This document shows positions 34,937-43,560 of a DNA stretch of 64,000 nt, in pieces. The notes beneath the pieces were generated by a model that was not told where the DNA came from, made no database searches, and worked only from the letters and a program-made list of their open reading frames with translations. The DNA is taken from contig CALFJB010000035.1 of assembly GCA_937877565.1 (NCBI GenBank), positions 124,001-188,000 on the forward strand. The letters are read 5' to 3'. This DNA comes from an uncultured Selenomonadales bacterium (lineage in GTDB: Bacteria > Bacillota > Negativicutes > Selenomonadales > Selenomonadaceae). The stretch's first letter is position 1; each line of letters begins with the position of its first letter. The translations under genes were made by a program, and so were the position numbers.

Positions 34937-35627
34937 CATAAGCAAAATAAAATTCGACGAACGCGGACTTGTACCGGCGATTGTTCAAGAAGAAAGCGGA
35001 CAAGTTTTAATGCTTGCCTATATGAATGAAGAATCGCTTAACAAGACGATTGAAACAGGCTACACATACTTTTATAGCCGCAGTCGTCAAACTTTGTGGA
35101 AGAAAGGCGAAACTAGCGGCAATGTTCAAAAAGTTTTGGCGTTGTACTATGACTGTGACGGCGACACGCTTTTAATAAAAGTTCATCAAACCGGCGTGGC
35201 GTGTCACACGGGAACTTATTCTTGTTTCAGCGGGCGTCGTCTTGACGAAAATAAAAATTTGCCTGCAGTTGTCGAACAGCCGGAGGAAGAAAATCTTTCG
35301 CTTGTGCTTTATGAACTTTACGAAGTTATAAAAGATCGTCAACGTCATCCCGTCGAAGGCTCCTACACTAATTATCTTTTCGGCGCGGGACAAGATAAAA
35401 TTTTGAAAAAAGTTGGCGAAGAGGCAGTTGAAACTATAATTGCGTCGAAAAATGGCGAAAACGCAGATATTCTCTACGAAATGGGCGACCTTTGGTATCA
35501 TTGTTTAGTTTTGTTGGCGTATCACGGAATCAAGCCGGAAGATTTATTTTCTGAACTGATGAACCGTCGAAAAGGCGGCAACTATCACAAATTCACGGGA
35601 AAAACCGGCGAGCGTCCGAAAGATTAG
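34926..35627 (+). CDS. hisIE: Bifunctional HisI-HisE (PR-AMP cyclohydrolase / PR-ATP pyrophosphatase)
   Basis: A 233-residue fusion. HisI (about 1-115) shows LAYMNEESLNKTIETGYTYFYSRSRQTLWKKGETSGN and zinc ligands in DCDGDTLLI and CHTGTYSC. HisE (about 125-220) shows LYEVIKDRQRHPVEGSYTNYLF ... KKVGEEAVETIIASKN ... EMGDLWYHCLVLL. It performs the second and third steps of histidine synthesis. The start overlaps the doc gene. No other his genes are in view. Confidence 0.95.
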   Translation: MKIDISKIKFDERGLVPAIVQEESGQVLMLAYMNEESLNKTIETGYTYFYSRSRQTLWKKGETSGNVQKVLALYYDCDGDTLLIKVHQTGVACHTGTYSCFSGRRLDENKNLPAVVEQPEEENLSLVLYELYEVIKDRQRHPVEGSYTNYLFGAGQDKILKKVGEEAVETIIASKNGENADILYEMGDLWYHCLVLLAYHGIKPEDLFSELMNRRKGGNYHKFTGKTGERPKD

Positions 35628-35657
35628 GTATTAGGTTTTAGCGGTTAGGTTTTAGGG
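35625..35657. repeat. TTAGGTTTTAG-type repeat after hisIE
   Basis: The hisIE stop TAG is itself the start of TAGGTATTAGGTTTTAGCGGTTAGGTTTTAG units, the same repeat family as at 32790 in the other orientation. Confidence 0.75.
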
Positions 35658-35692
35658 AAAAATTGTTGAACATTTTCTGGGAGTTAAATTTA

Positions 35693-36475
35693 TTGAAAAA
35701 AATTTTTATAATAGCGATTTTAATTTTATTGGCGGCAGGAAAAATTTTTGCGCAAAATGTACAAGAAATTTCCGAAGGGCCAAAAATTTTAGTGCTGAAC
35801 TATCATCAAATTCAAAATAAATCCACGTCGTTATCAATTCCGCTTGCAGACTTTGACGCGCAAATGAATTATCTTTCTTCGCATGGCTACGTTTCAATTA
35901 CGCCGGACGAACTTTACAGCGGCTTAAATGGCGAAATTGAACTTCCAAAAAAGCCCGTGCTGATAACTTTTGATGACGGCTACGCGGACAATTACACCAA
36001 CGCTTTTCCAATTTTGAAATATTACGGAATGAGAGCCACAATTTTTGTTATTCCCGCGTTCGTCGGCGTGTACAGTAATTATTTGACGTGGGATGAAATT
36101 CGGGAAATGGAAGACGGCGGAATAACGATTGAAAGTCACACAATGCACCATTACAAACTTGAAGAATTGCCGGACGACGAAATTAGAAGCGAACTTTTGA
36201 ATTCAAAACAAATTCTTGAAGAAAATTTGGGGCATCCTGTAGAATTTTTGGCGTATCCAACGGGAACTTATAATTTGCACATTGCCGGAATTGCAAAAGA
36301 AGTTGGCTACAAAGGCGCGTTCACAATAAAATATGGCAACGTCGATCTGGGAAGTAATTTTTACGCGCTTGAACGTGTTCCAATTTTCAATACTGCCGGA
36401 CACACCATGAAAAATTTTTATGAGCGTATCGAATACCGCCAAAGTTTTGAAGAATTTGGCTGGATGAAACGCTGA
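35693..36475 (+). CDS. Exported polysaccharide deacetylase
   Basis: Predicted 260 residues with a signal peptide (LKKIFIIAILILLAAGKIFAQ). The NodB homology domain shows LNYHQI, ITFDDGYADNY (catalytic and metal aspartates), IESHTMHHYKL (the HxxxH metal pair) and LAYPTGTYN. Family members remove N-acetyl groups from peptidoglycan or other amino sugars outside the membrane. The TTG at 35693 is chosen because GGGAG lies 9 bases upstream; the frame is open further up but without a site. Confidence 0.88.
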   Translation: MKKIFIIAILILLAAGKIFAQNVQEISEGPKILVLNYHQIQNKSTSLSIPLADFDAQMNYLSSHGYVSITPDELYSGLNGEIELPKKPVLITFDDGYADNYTNAFPILKYYGMRATIFVIPAFVGVYSNYLTWDEIREMEDGGITIESHTMHHYKLEELPDDEIRSELLNSKQILEENLGHPVEFLAYPTGTYNLHIAGIAKEVGYKGAFTIKYGNVDLGSNFYALERVPIFNTAGHTMKNFYERIEYRQSFEEFGWMKR

Positions 36476-36585
36476 AATTAATATCTTAAAATAAAAAATT
36501 GCAGAAAATTTCAAATTAAAGCTGAAAAATTTCTGATTGACTAACAAGCCCAAAACGTTTAATATATCAGCGGAGGCGAACTTAG

Positions 36586-37275
36586 TTGGTTAGTGTTGTC
36601 AAAAATTTACAGTTTGTGCTTAATGAGATTGAGCTTGCAAGAAAAAGCCGTCAATTAGCAAAAGATGAGCCTGTAACTTTGGTTGCCGTCACAAAAAATC
36701 ACGGCGTAGAAATGATGCAACAGGCGATTGACGCAGGAGTTTTACATATTGGCGAAAATCGAATTCAAGAAGCGGCAGAAAAATTTAAAAGTCTTAATCG
36801 TGAAGTTACGCGCCATTTAATTGGACATCTTCAGACGAACAAGGCAAAACAGGCAGTCCGACTTTTTGATTTAATTCATTCCGTCGATAGCGAAAATTTG
36901 GCGTCAACTATTGATAAGGCGGCGTATTCTATCGGAAAAATTCAAGATATTTTGATTCAAGTTAATCTTGCAAAGGAAGATTCAAAATCCGGTGTCTACG
37001 AAGAAAATTTGCAAAGTCTCATTGAAACTGTTGACACGCTGAAGAATATTCGTCTTCGCGGTTTTATGTTAATCGCCCCAAATTATTCTGACGTTGAAAA
37101 TTGTCGTCCGCTCTTCCGTCGCATGTATGAAATTTTTTGCGCAGTAAAAAAGACGCGACAGAATTTTGATTTTCTGTCAATGGGCATGACGCACGATTAT
37201 AAAATTGCGATTGAAGAAGGGGCAAACGTCGTGCGAATTGGTACGGCGATATTCGGCGAAAGGAATTATGGCTAG
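36586..37275 (+). CDS. PLP-binding homeostasis protein (YggS/YlmE)
   Basis: A 229-residue fold-III PLP protein with the PLP lysine K37 in LVAVTKNHG, HLIGHLQTNKAK, SVDS and LSMGMTHDYKIAIEEGANVVRIGTAIFG. It balances pyridoxal phosphate levels. A TTG start follows GGAGG by 9 bases. It opens the division-associated block, the same place as ylmE in Bacillus. Confidence 0.93.
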   Translation: MVSVVKNLQFVLNEIELARKSRQLAKDEPVTLVAVTKNHGVEMMQQAIDAGVLHIGENRIQEAAEKFKSLNREVTRHLIGHLQTNKAKQAVRLFDLIHSVDSENLASTIDKAAYSIGKIQDILIQVNLAKEDSKSGVYEENLQSLIETVDTLKNIRLRGFMLIAPNYSDVENCRPLFRRMYEIFCAVKKTRQNFDFLSMGMTHDYKIAIEEGANVVRIGTAIFGERNYG

Positions 37276-37312
37276 AATTTCTAGCCCAAAATTATATGGG
37301 GGGATTTTACGA

Positions 37313-37801
37313 ATGAACATTTGGGAAAAAATTGAGCGTTTCTTAGGATTTGCGCCTGAAGAGGAGGAAACTGAATCAGGCACACCGGAAACTGAAACTC
37401 CAAAAGCACCGCCGGTTGAAAAAACTAAAGAGACGCCTAAAAATGAATACGTGGCAACTAATGTTGTAGATTTTAAATCTGCCGCGTCTAACAAAGAAGA
37501 ATCTGTCGTGCGTCCAAATAAGTTTGTCAAATCGGCAATTAAAACCATTCAACCGGAAAAATTTGAAGACGCTAGAATTGTATCGAATTACTTGCGCCAA
37601 AAAAAAGCTGTCATTGTAAATTTTGAACATACTGATCCTAAAGAGGCATCGCGCATAGCTGATTTTATTTTTGGCACGACTTACGCGCTTGACGGCAAAG
37701 GTAAAAAAATTGGCGAAAAAGTTTTTATTTTTGCGCCGGATACAGTTACTATTGAGGCGTATGAAGACGAAAAAAAGTCTAAAGGCAATTTTTTTGATTA
37801 A
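37313..37801 (+). CDS. sepF: SepF cell-division protein
   Basis: Predicted 162 residues. An N-terminal amphipathic helix (MNIWEKIERFLGF) for membrane binding is followed by a Pro/Glu-rich linker and a SepF core near 90-155 (AIKTIQPEKFEDARIVSNYLRQKKAVIVNFEH ... RIADFIFGTTYALDG ... EKVFIFAPDTV). SepF anchors FtsZ to the membrane and shapes the ring. The ATG at 37313 follows a run of six G. It lies between the PLP-binding protein and a second SepF. Confidence 0.92.
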   Translation: MNIWEKIERFLGFAPEEEETESGTPETETPKAPPVEKTKETPKNEYVATNVVDFKSAASNKEESVVRPNKFVKSAIKTIQPEKFEDARIVSNYLRQKKAVIVNFEHTDPKEASRIADFIFGTTYALDGKGKKIGEKVFIFAPDTVTIEAYEDEKKSKGNFFD

Positions 37802-37819
37802 TTGAGGAGGCGAAAAATC

Positions 37820-38122
37820 ATAGATAACAATTTTGATAAAGAAAACGGCGGCGAAGTTACTTACAAAGAATCTGAAATTAAAATCATCAAGCCAAAAAGT
37901 CTTGAGGACGCGCAAGCTGTTTCAGATTGTTTACGCGATAAACTTCCCGTAATTGTCAATTTTGAAGAAACCGCCGACGAAGAAATTAAACGCATTATGG
38001 ATTTTATCAGCGGCACAACTTACGCCGTTGACGGCAAAATTAAAACTGTCAGCCAAAAAGTTTTTATTTTTGCGCCCAAAAATATCAGCGTTGAAACAAG
38101 CGAAAATAAAAAATCTTGGTAA
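37820..38122 (+). CDS. Second SepF-like protein without membrane helix, non-ATG start
   Basis: About 100 residues made of a SepF core (IKIIKPKSLEDAQAVSDCLRDKLPVIVNFEET ... RIMDFISGTTYAVDGKIKTVSQKVFIFAPKNISVE). It is clearly a paralogue of the preceding protein but lacks the N-terminal amphipathic helix. An ideal AGGAGG (37805-37810) is followed by CGAAAAATCATAGAT with no ATG/GTG/TTG at the right distance. The start is probably ATA at 37820 (9-base spacing) or ATC at 37817; a TTG at 37802 lies before the ribosome site. It occupies the place where ylmG is usually found. Confidence 0.75.
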   Translation: MDNNFDKENGGEVTYKESEIKIIKPKSLEDAQAVSDCLRDKLPVIVNFEETADEEIKRIMDFISGTTYAVDGKIKTVSQKVFIFAPKNISVETSENKKSW

Positions 38123-38139
38123 ATTCTGGAGGCAAAAAT

Positions 38140-38928
38140 TTGCAGGACTCGCATGAAAAAATTATTCGGTACTATAAAGGCACTGAAGGCGAACAAATGG
38201 CGGTTAAGCTCGTGGATTTTGCCGAACAAGCTAAAAAGAATCGCAAGTATAAACTTAGCGGATTTTTAACGCCGTTTGAACAGGAAATGGCAAATACTAT
38301 CGCCAACAGTTTGGGCGATTTACAAGTAGAATTTGACGGCGGCTTTGTTGGAGCTGAAAGACAACGCGCCGCTTTTTGTCATGAAGATTTTCAAGGTACG
38401 CCTGTTTTTGAAATTACCGTGATAAAAGCTGAATGGAACGGCGAATTTGCGCGGCTTAGTCATCGTGACGTTTTGGGCTCAATTTTAAGTTTGGGCGTCA
38501 GCCGTGAAATTGTCGGCGACATTATCGCAACTAAAGAATTTGCAAAAATTATCGTTGATAAAAAAATGGCAGATTATTTTGTTGCGAATTTGAAAAGAAT
38601 TGGCGACGCGGGCGTTGAAACTTCACTTGATGAACTTTCAAACATTGAGGCGAAGGAAGAACGCGTTAAAGAAATTTCTGCAACTGTTGCATCACTTCGC
38701 GCAGATTCAATCGCTGCCGCCGGTTTTGGTATGTCCCGCAGTAAAATGGCGGCTGAAATTGACGCCGAAAAAGTTAAATTGAATTGGCAGACTTTGAAAA
38801 ACGCCGCGCAGTCAATTAAGCAAGGCGATATTTTGAGTATGCGTGGACGCGGCAGGCTTGAAGTTACTGAAATTCGCGGACAAACTAAAAAAGGTCGTAT
38901 CAGTGTTTTGCTCAAAAGATTTTTTTAA
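38140..38928 (+). CDS. ylmH: YlmH-type S4 RNA-binding protein
   Basis: Predicted 262 residues, normal for YlmH. The C-terminal S4 domain ends RGRGRLEVTEIRGQTKKGRISVLLKRFF, with the family's GRG...TKKGR signature. The N-terminal part shows LTPFEQEMANTIANSL and AFCHEDFQGTPVFEITVI. YlmH binds ribosomal RNA and helps rescue stalled 50S subunits. The TTG start at 38140 has TCTGGAGG 7 bases upstream. Confidence 0.9.
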   Translation: MQDSHEKIIRYYKGTEGEQMAVKLVDFAEQAKKNRKYKLSGFLTPFEQEMANTIANSLGDLQVEFDGGFVGAERQRAAFCHEDFQGTPVFEITVIKAEWNGEFARLSHRDVLGSILSLGVSREIVGDIIATKEFAKIIVDKKMADYFVANLKRIGDAGVETSLDELSNIEAKEERVKEISATVASLRADSIAAAGFGMSRSKMAAEIDAEKVKLNWQTLKNAAQSIKQGDILSMRGRGRLEVTEIRGQTKKGRISVLLKRFF

Positions 38929-38943
38929 CAGGAGGCACTTCTT

Positions 38944-39663
38944 TTGCTTACACCACTTGATATTCAGAATCACGAGTTCAAAAAAAGTTTTCGCGGCTAC
39001 AATGAAAGTGAAGTCGACGAATTTTTAGATAGAATTGTTGCAGATTATGAAAAAATCCTGCGCGAAAATGAAAAACTTAAAGAACGTACCGGCACAAATG
39101 AAAAAGAAATTACACACTACAAGGAGATTGAACAAAATCTTCAGGGTACTTTGATTATGGCGCAGAAAACGGCGGAAGAAGTTTTAAATGCCGCACGTAA
39201 AAACGCTAAAGAAATTAAAGAAAACGCTACAAACGAAGCTCAAAATATCCATGAAAATACAATTCGTGAGGCTCAAAATATTCGCGTTCAGGCGCAACTT
39301 GACGCCAAACAACGCGTTGACGAAACTGTTTTGAAACTTAATGCTGCAGTTATGGAATATGATAAACTTGTGCGCGAAAAAAATACTTTCCTTTGGAAAA
39401 TGCGTTCAGCCCTTGAATCTGAATTAGCGATTATTACCCAACTCCAAAATTCACTTCCAACGCCTATTGAAATTGAAACCGCAAGATCAATCACTCAAAA
39501 AGTTGTTCAAGACTTGAAAACGCCGGAAACTCCCGCTAAAATTTCCAAAGATGATGAACCAACTGTAGTAATTTCAAAAGTCGAAAAATCCGACGATAAA
39601 AAAACTAAACTTGAAAAATCTGAACCCGTCGAAAATAAATCTGCTAAAAGAAATTTGCAGTAG
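38944..39663 (+). CDS. divIVA: DivIVA
   Basis: A 239-residue protein with the DivIVA lipid-binding N-terminus LTPLDIQNHEFKKSFRGYNESEVDEFLDRI followed by long coiled coils to about residue 190 and a charged tail. DivIVA marks curved membrane at poles and septa. A TTG start follows GGAGG. It sits after ylmH, as in other Bacillota. Confidence 0.95.
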   Translation: MLTPLDIQNHEFKKSFRGYNESEVDEFLDRIVADYEKILRENEKLKERTGTNEKEITHYKEIEQNLQGTLIMAQKTAEEVLNAARKNAKEIKENATNEAQNIHENTIREAQNIRVQAQLDAKQRVDETVLKLNAAVMEYDKLVREKNTFLWKMRSALESELAIITQLQNSLPTPIEIETARSITQKVVQDLKTPETPAKISKDDEPTVVISKVEKSDDKKTKLEKSEPVENKSAKRNLQ

Positions 39664-39686
39664 AATTTTCTCGGAGAGTGGACAAA

Positions 39687-40226
39687 TTGAAATCAATCTT
39701 AGCATTTCTAAAAAAAATTCTGCTCGTCATAGAATTAATTATCGCAGTCGCCGTCATAAATTGGGAAAAAACGCTTTTCATCGGAGTTGTTGCATTGGAT
39801 CAAATTACCAAAATGCACGTTGTAAACTCAATGGAACTTGGCGAATCAATCCCAATTATTGAAAAATTTTTCTATATCACCTACACTTTAAATCCCGGCG
39901 CGGCATTTGGAATTTTGCCCAATCAGCGGGTATTTTTTTTATTCATTGGCGTTTTGCTTTTAATAGGGTTTATACTTTTTTACCGACGCCTTAAAAAAAC
40001 GGACAAACTTTTTAAATTTGGCGTGATACTTGGAGTTAGTGGCTCCATTGGAAATTTGATTGACAGAATCCAAACAGGTTACGTTGTAGATTTTTTGGAT
40101 TGTAAAATTTGGCGGGCAATTTTTAATATCGCAGACGTGGCGATAGTTTGCGGTATGTTTATAATTTTTTATTTTGTGGCGTTCAGGATGGACGACGACG
40201 GCAAGATAAAGGAGGCGCGGCAATGA
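39687..40226 (+). CDS. lspA: Lipoprotein signal peptidase (signal peptidase II)
   Basis: Predicted 179 residues with four membrane helices. Conserved parts are VALDQITK, LNPGAAFGIL, and the aspartyl pair in VVDFLD and FNIADVAI. It removes signal peptides from lipoproteins such as the binding protein at 26.7 kb. A TTG at 39687 is preferred over a GTG at 39678, which is too close to the ribosome site. An extra ~25-residue N-terminal stretch precedes the usual first helix. Confidence 0.93.
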   Translation: MKSILAFLKKILLVIELIIAVAVINWEKTLFIGVVALDQITKMHVVNSMELGESIPIIEKFFYITYTLNPGAAFGILPNQRVFFLFIGVLLLIGFILFYRRLKKTDKLFKFGVILGVSGSIGNLIDRIQTGYVVDFLDCKIWRAIFNIADVAIVCGMFIIFYFVAFRMDDDGKIKEARQ

Positions 40227-41116
40227 ATTTCACTGCTGATAAAAAAAATTTGCGCCTTGATATTTTTTTGCAGGAAAAATTTGCAGATTGGTCGCGTTCG
40301 CACATTCAAAAAATTATTACCGACGGCAAAGTTACAGTTGATGAAAAAATTGTCAAGCCGAGTTACAAACTTAGCGGCGGCGAAATTATCAGCGTTGCAG
40401 AAATTGAGACGGTTGAAACTGAATATTTGCCGGAAAATTTGCCGCTTGATATTTTGTATGAGGACGCAGATATTATTGTTGTGAACAAGGCACGGGGAAT
40501 GACGGTACATCCTGCCGACACTGTTAAAAGCGGTACTTTGGTAAACGCACTTTTATACCATTGTAAAGATTTATCCGGGATTAACGGCGTTAAGCGTCCC
40601 GGAATTGTTCACCGCCTTGACAAAGACACTTCCGGCGTTATGGTTGTTGCGAAAAATGACGCGGCGCACGTCAATTTGGCTGAACAAATTCAAACTAAAA
40701 CCGCCACGAGAAAATATTTGGCGATTGTTTACGGCGTTATTGAAGACAGCGCGGGAATTATTAACGGAGCGATTGGCAGAGATAAAACTGACAGAAAAAA
40801 AATGGCGATAACTGCTGACGGTAAAAGCGCAGTTACAGAATTTAAAGTTTTGGAACGGTTTAAAAATTTTACCTACGTTGAATGTAAACTGCAGACAGGG
40901 CGCACTCATCAAATTCGCGTACATATGGCGGCGATTGGGCATCCGCTTTTAGGCGATACAAAATATACTGCGCGAAAAAATATTTTTGATATAAGCGGGC
41001 AGGCGTTGCACTCGTACAATTTAAGCTTGATTCACCCAACTACCGGCGAACAAATGAATTTTACTGCGCCGTTGCCTGACGATATGCAAAAAATTTTGGA
41101 CGAATTAAGAAAATAA
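40223..41116 (+). CDS. rluD: 23S rRNA pseudouridine synthase, RluD family
   Basis: Predicted 297 residues: an S4 domain (1-65, RLDIFLQEKFADWSRSHIQKII) and a pseudouridine synthase domain with catalytic D133 in HRLDKDTSG, then TGRTHQIRVH. It modifies uridines in 23S rRNA. The ATG overlaps the lspA stop by 4 bases after GGAGG. Confidence 0.93.
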   Translation: MNFTADKKNLRLDIFLQEKFADWSRSHIQKIITDGKVTVDEKIVKPSYKLSGGEIISVAEIETVETEYLPENLPLDILYEDADIIVVNKARGMTVHPADTVKSGTLVNALLYHCKDLSGINGVKRPGIVHRLDKDTSGVMVVAKNDAAHVNLAEQIQTKTATRKYLAIVYGVIEDSAGIINGAIGRDKTDRKKMAITADGKSAVTEFKVLERFKNFTYVECKLQTGRTHQIRVHMAAIGHPLLGDTKYTARKNIFDISGQALHSYNLSLIHPTTGEQMNFTAPLPDDMQKILDELRK

Positions 41117-41190
41117 TTTTTTGAAACGTGCATTTGTTGAAATTTTTTATTTTGGCAAATTGTACGTTTATTTTTTTGGAGGTTTTAAAA

Positions 41191-42822
41191 ATGAGCAATA
41201 TAACACAAAGAAATCCAAATTCAAATGTTACCGTTCGCAATATTCAAGCCGAAAATTTCAGCAACATTTCTGAAGGAACTATTTTACTTGAAAAGTACGC
41301 CGTAAAAAAGCGTCTTGAAGTTAATTCCGGCGAGGAAACTGTTTTTGTCTGCGAATACGGCGGCAAAGAATTTGTTGCAAAAGTTTACAATCGCCCGGAC
41401 GCCATAAAGCCGGAAATTATCGAAAAGTTAAAAAGTCTTGATTCGCCAAACGTCGCCAAATTTTATGACGTTGGAACTTTTGAAGGCAATACCGTTGTAA
41501 TTTTGCCGTATTACAAATTGGGCAGTCTGCAGGGCAAAAAAATTTCTTTCAAGTCGCTGAAAAAAAATATTATCCCGTGCTTAAATGAAGCGTTGAAAAC
41601 TTTGCACAGCGTCGGAATTTTGCACAAAGATTTAAAACCGGCAAATATAATGTTCCTTGAAAATCGCGCAGGCGTCGCACTGATTGACTTTGGAATTAGT
41701 TCGATAATGGACACAGACGCCAGTTTGATAATCACGAAAAGCGGCTTAACTTTTGCGTATGCGTCGCCGGAGGCGTTGCACAATGCTTACCTTGAAGAAT
41801 CTGACTATTACTCGTTGGGAATAACGATTTATGAATTATTCTGCGGTCATGTGCCTTACGAAAATTTGACGCCGGAAGAAATTGCGCGTTACACGGCGAT
41901 ACAAAAATTGCCTTACCCTGACGATATGCCGCAGGAATTGCAAAATTTAATTACCGGCTTGACTTACAGCGATTTAACAAACAGGGCTGATATTGAAAAT
42001 CCAAATCGCCGCTGGACTTACAACGAAGTTAAAAATTGGCTGGACGGCAAGGAGCAACCTATACCCGGCGGGAAAATTTTTAATTCGTCAGTTGGAAATT
42101 TTTCAAGCGGCTACAAATTCGACGGCAAAAACTACAGCAACATTGAAAATTTGGTTACGGCGTTGGCTAAAAATTGGAACGAAGGCAAGAAACATTTTAC
42201 ACGCGGCTTGCTGTCAACTTTTTTCAAGACGAACGATCAAGAATTTGCAAGTTACTGCATGGACGCCGAAGAGGAAATACAGCGTGGCGCAAATGCTGAC
42301 GTTGCATTTTTTAAGCTGATTTATAAACTTTCGCCGAATTTAAATCAATTTTTCTGGAAAAATAAAAATTATTCGTCGGCGCAAAAACTCGGCGAAGATA
42401 TTTTAATTAAGTTGCGTATGGCTGATACAAGCGATAAAAAACTTTGGGACGAAATTTTAGAAAATAATTTGTTGTCGCAATATCTCAAAAATCTTTCAGC
42501 GTCAAAAGTAATTATCGACGCCGTTAAAGCCCTTGAAAGTACCAACAAAGACCGCGCCAATAATCAGAAATATTATCAGCTTGCCTACCTTTTGACGGGC
42601 AACAAAGAATTTGTGATTGACGGCAAGAAATTTTCGACGGTTGAAGAATTGATAAAACATATGAACAATTTGCTTGAAATTTCTGCTGATACTTTTGAAA
42701 ATTTCTGTTACAAGCTGATTGACAGCGATAACAATTTGAATGATGAGTTTGAGGCGTGGCTTATCGCCATTGGCAAACGCGCCGAATTGAATAATTGGAA
42801 AAATAATTTGAAAACTGCTTGA
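41191..42822 (+). CDS. Serine/threonine protein kinase
   Basis: Predicted 543 residues. The kinase domain spans about 30-270: GGKEFVAKVYN (ATP lysine), HKDLKPANIMF near residue 145, DFGISS near 167, and SPEA. The glycine loop (VNSGEETVF) is weak. The C-terminal ~250 residues are helical with WNEGKKHFTRGLLS, an alpha-solenoid-like region with no known name to me. There is no transmembrane segment or PASTA domain, so it is a cytosolic Hanks-type kinase. It heads a cluster with an FHA protein, a likely phosphothreonine reader. Confidence 0.88.
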   Translation: MSNITQRNPNSNVTVRNIQAENFSNISEGTILLEKYAVKKRLEVNSGEETVFVCEYGGKEFVAKVYNRPDAIKPEIIEKLKSLDSPNVAKFYDVGTFEGNTVVILPYYKLGSLQGKKISFKSLKKNIIPCLNEALKTLHSVGILHKDLKPANIMFLENRAGVALIDFGISSIMDTDASLIITKSGLTFAYASPEALHNAYLEESDYYSLGITIYELFCGHVPYENLTPEEIARYTAIQKLPYPDDMPQELQNLITGLTYSDLTNRADIENPNRRWTYNEVKNWLDGKEQPIPGGKIFNSSVGNFSSGYKFDGKNYSNIENLVTALAKNWNEGKKHFTRGLLSTFFKTNDQEFASYCMDAEEEIQRGANADVAFFKLIYKLSPNLNQFFWKNKNYSSAQKLGEDILIKLRMADTSDKKLWDEILENNLLSQYLKNLSASKVIIDAVKALESTNKDRANNQKYYQLAYLLTGNKEFVIDGKKFSTVEELIKHMNNLLEISADTFENFCYKLIDSDNNLNDEFEAWLIAIGKRAELNNWKNNLKTA

Positions 42823-42831
42823 GGTGGTAAA

Positions 42832-43353
42832 ATGTCAGGTCCAAAAAGTTCGTACTACGATATAACGGCAATTCAAAGGCGAATTTTACAGGAACAACGC
42901 CGCGAAGAGGAACGCCGCCGCCGTGAGGCTGAAAAAAGACGCCATGAAGAAGAACAAAGACGCCGTGAAATTGAGCGCAAACGCCGTGAAGAAGAGGCGC
43001 GGCAAGCAAGAATTAAAAAATCTGATGACGTGATAGATAAAGCATTTGAAATTTTTTCGACGTTAGAGCCGAAAAAAATTTCTGATAAACCGGCGAAATT
43101 TGACGCCACTAAATTTTTAAATCAGCTTGACGAATTGGCGAAGGATTCAAGATTATCTGCAGAATTGCTTAACAAAATTGAGAAAACTAAAAGCACTTTT
43201 GAAAAAATTTCTGATCCGACGTACCGCAAAAATTTTACCGCGCTGAATATCACGCCGATAAAAAAATGCGCCGAATATCTCAAAATTTACGATGAAATTT
43301 CCGCGCTTGCGATTGATTGTGAACCACCTACGACTGAAAGCGCAGGTTTCTAG
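42832..43353 (+). CDS. MSGPK-type coiled-coil protein, probably truncated
   Basis: A 173-residue protein. It begins MSGPKSSYYDITAIQRR, then an Arg/Glu coiled coil of about 45 residues and a helical part. The last ~12 codons (from about 43318) lie in a hairpin of the inserted element, and the plus-strand gene starting at 43561 reads like the missing continuation. It starts 9 bases after the kinase stop with GAGGTGG. Its role is unknown; a scaffold or kinase substrate is plausible. Confidence 0.7.
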   Translation: MSGPKSSYYDITAIQRRILQEQRREEERRRREAEKRRHEEEQRRREIERKRREEEARQARIKKSDDVIDKAFEIFSTLEPKKISDKPAKFDATKFLNQLDELAKDSRLSAELLNKIEKTKSTFEKISDPTYRKNFTALNITPIKKCAEYLKIYDEISALAIDCEPPTTESAGF

Positions 43354-43553
43354 GAGACAGCAATTTCTCGGGTCTCCATTTAAGAAGTTTGGCTAAAAGC
43401 CCTTATTCTTACAGGCGTGTCCACACCGCCTCTACACGATAAGACTTTAAGTCTACACGCTTACTTAAAAACATTTTTGTTAAAGCGGAAGTCTAACCGC
43501 TAAGTTTGCATTGATTTTATAGCAAAATTTGAACTACTTGTCAACTGTGATTT
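43318..43553 (-). mobile_element. Candidate small inserted element with dense hairpins
   Basis: About 235 non-coding bases separate the two halves of what looks like one gene. On the minus strand they carry a consensus promoter, then stems AGCGG/CCGCT, AGACT/AGTCT, GGCG-GTGT/ACAC-CGCC, GGCTTTTAGCC and GGAGAC/GTCTCC, and finally a hairpin GAACC-CCT/AGG-GGTTTC. Hairpin ends and one strong promoter are reminiscent of the right end of IS200/IS605 elements or of a MITE derived from one. That assignment is inference; no transposase is present. Confidence 0.45.
43516..43544 (-). promoter_or_regulatory. Consensus sigma-70 promoter reading leftward
   Basis: TTGACA (43544-43539) and TATAAA (43521-43516) are separated by exactly 17 bases on the minus strand. 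Transcription would begin near 43509 and run through about 150 bases of structured, non-coding sequence toward the 3' end of the coiled-coil gene. Confidence 0.7.
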
Positions 43554-43560
43554 ATTGGTT

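Noticed and set aside
43354..43509. Known housekeeping RNA (6S, tmRNA or SRP RNA)
   Set aside because: The stem-loop order does not match these RNAs as I know them and no T-run terminator follows; an inserted element fits better.
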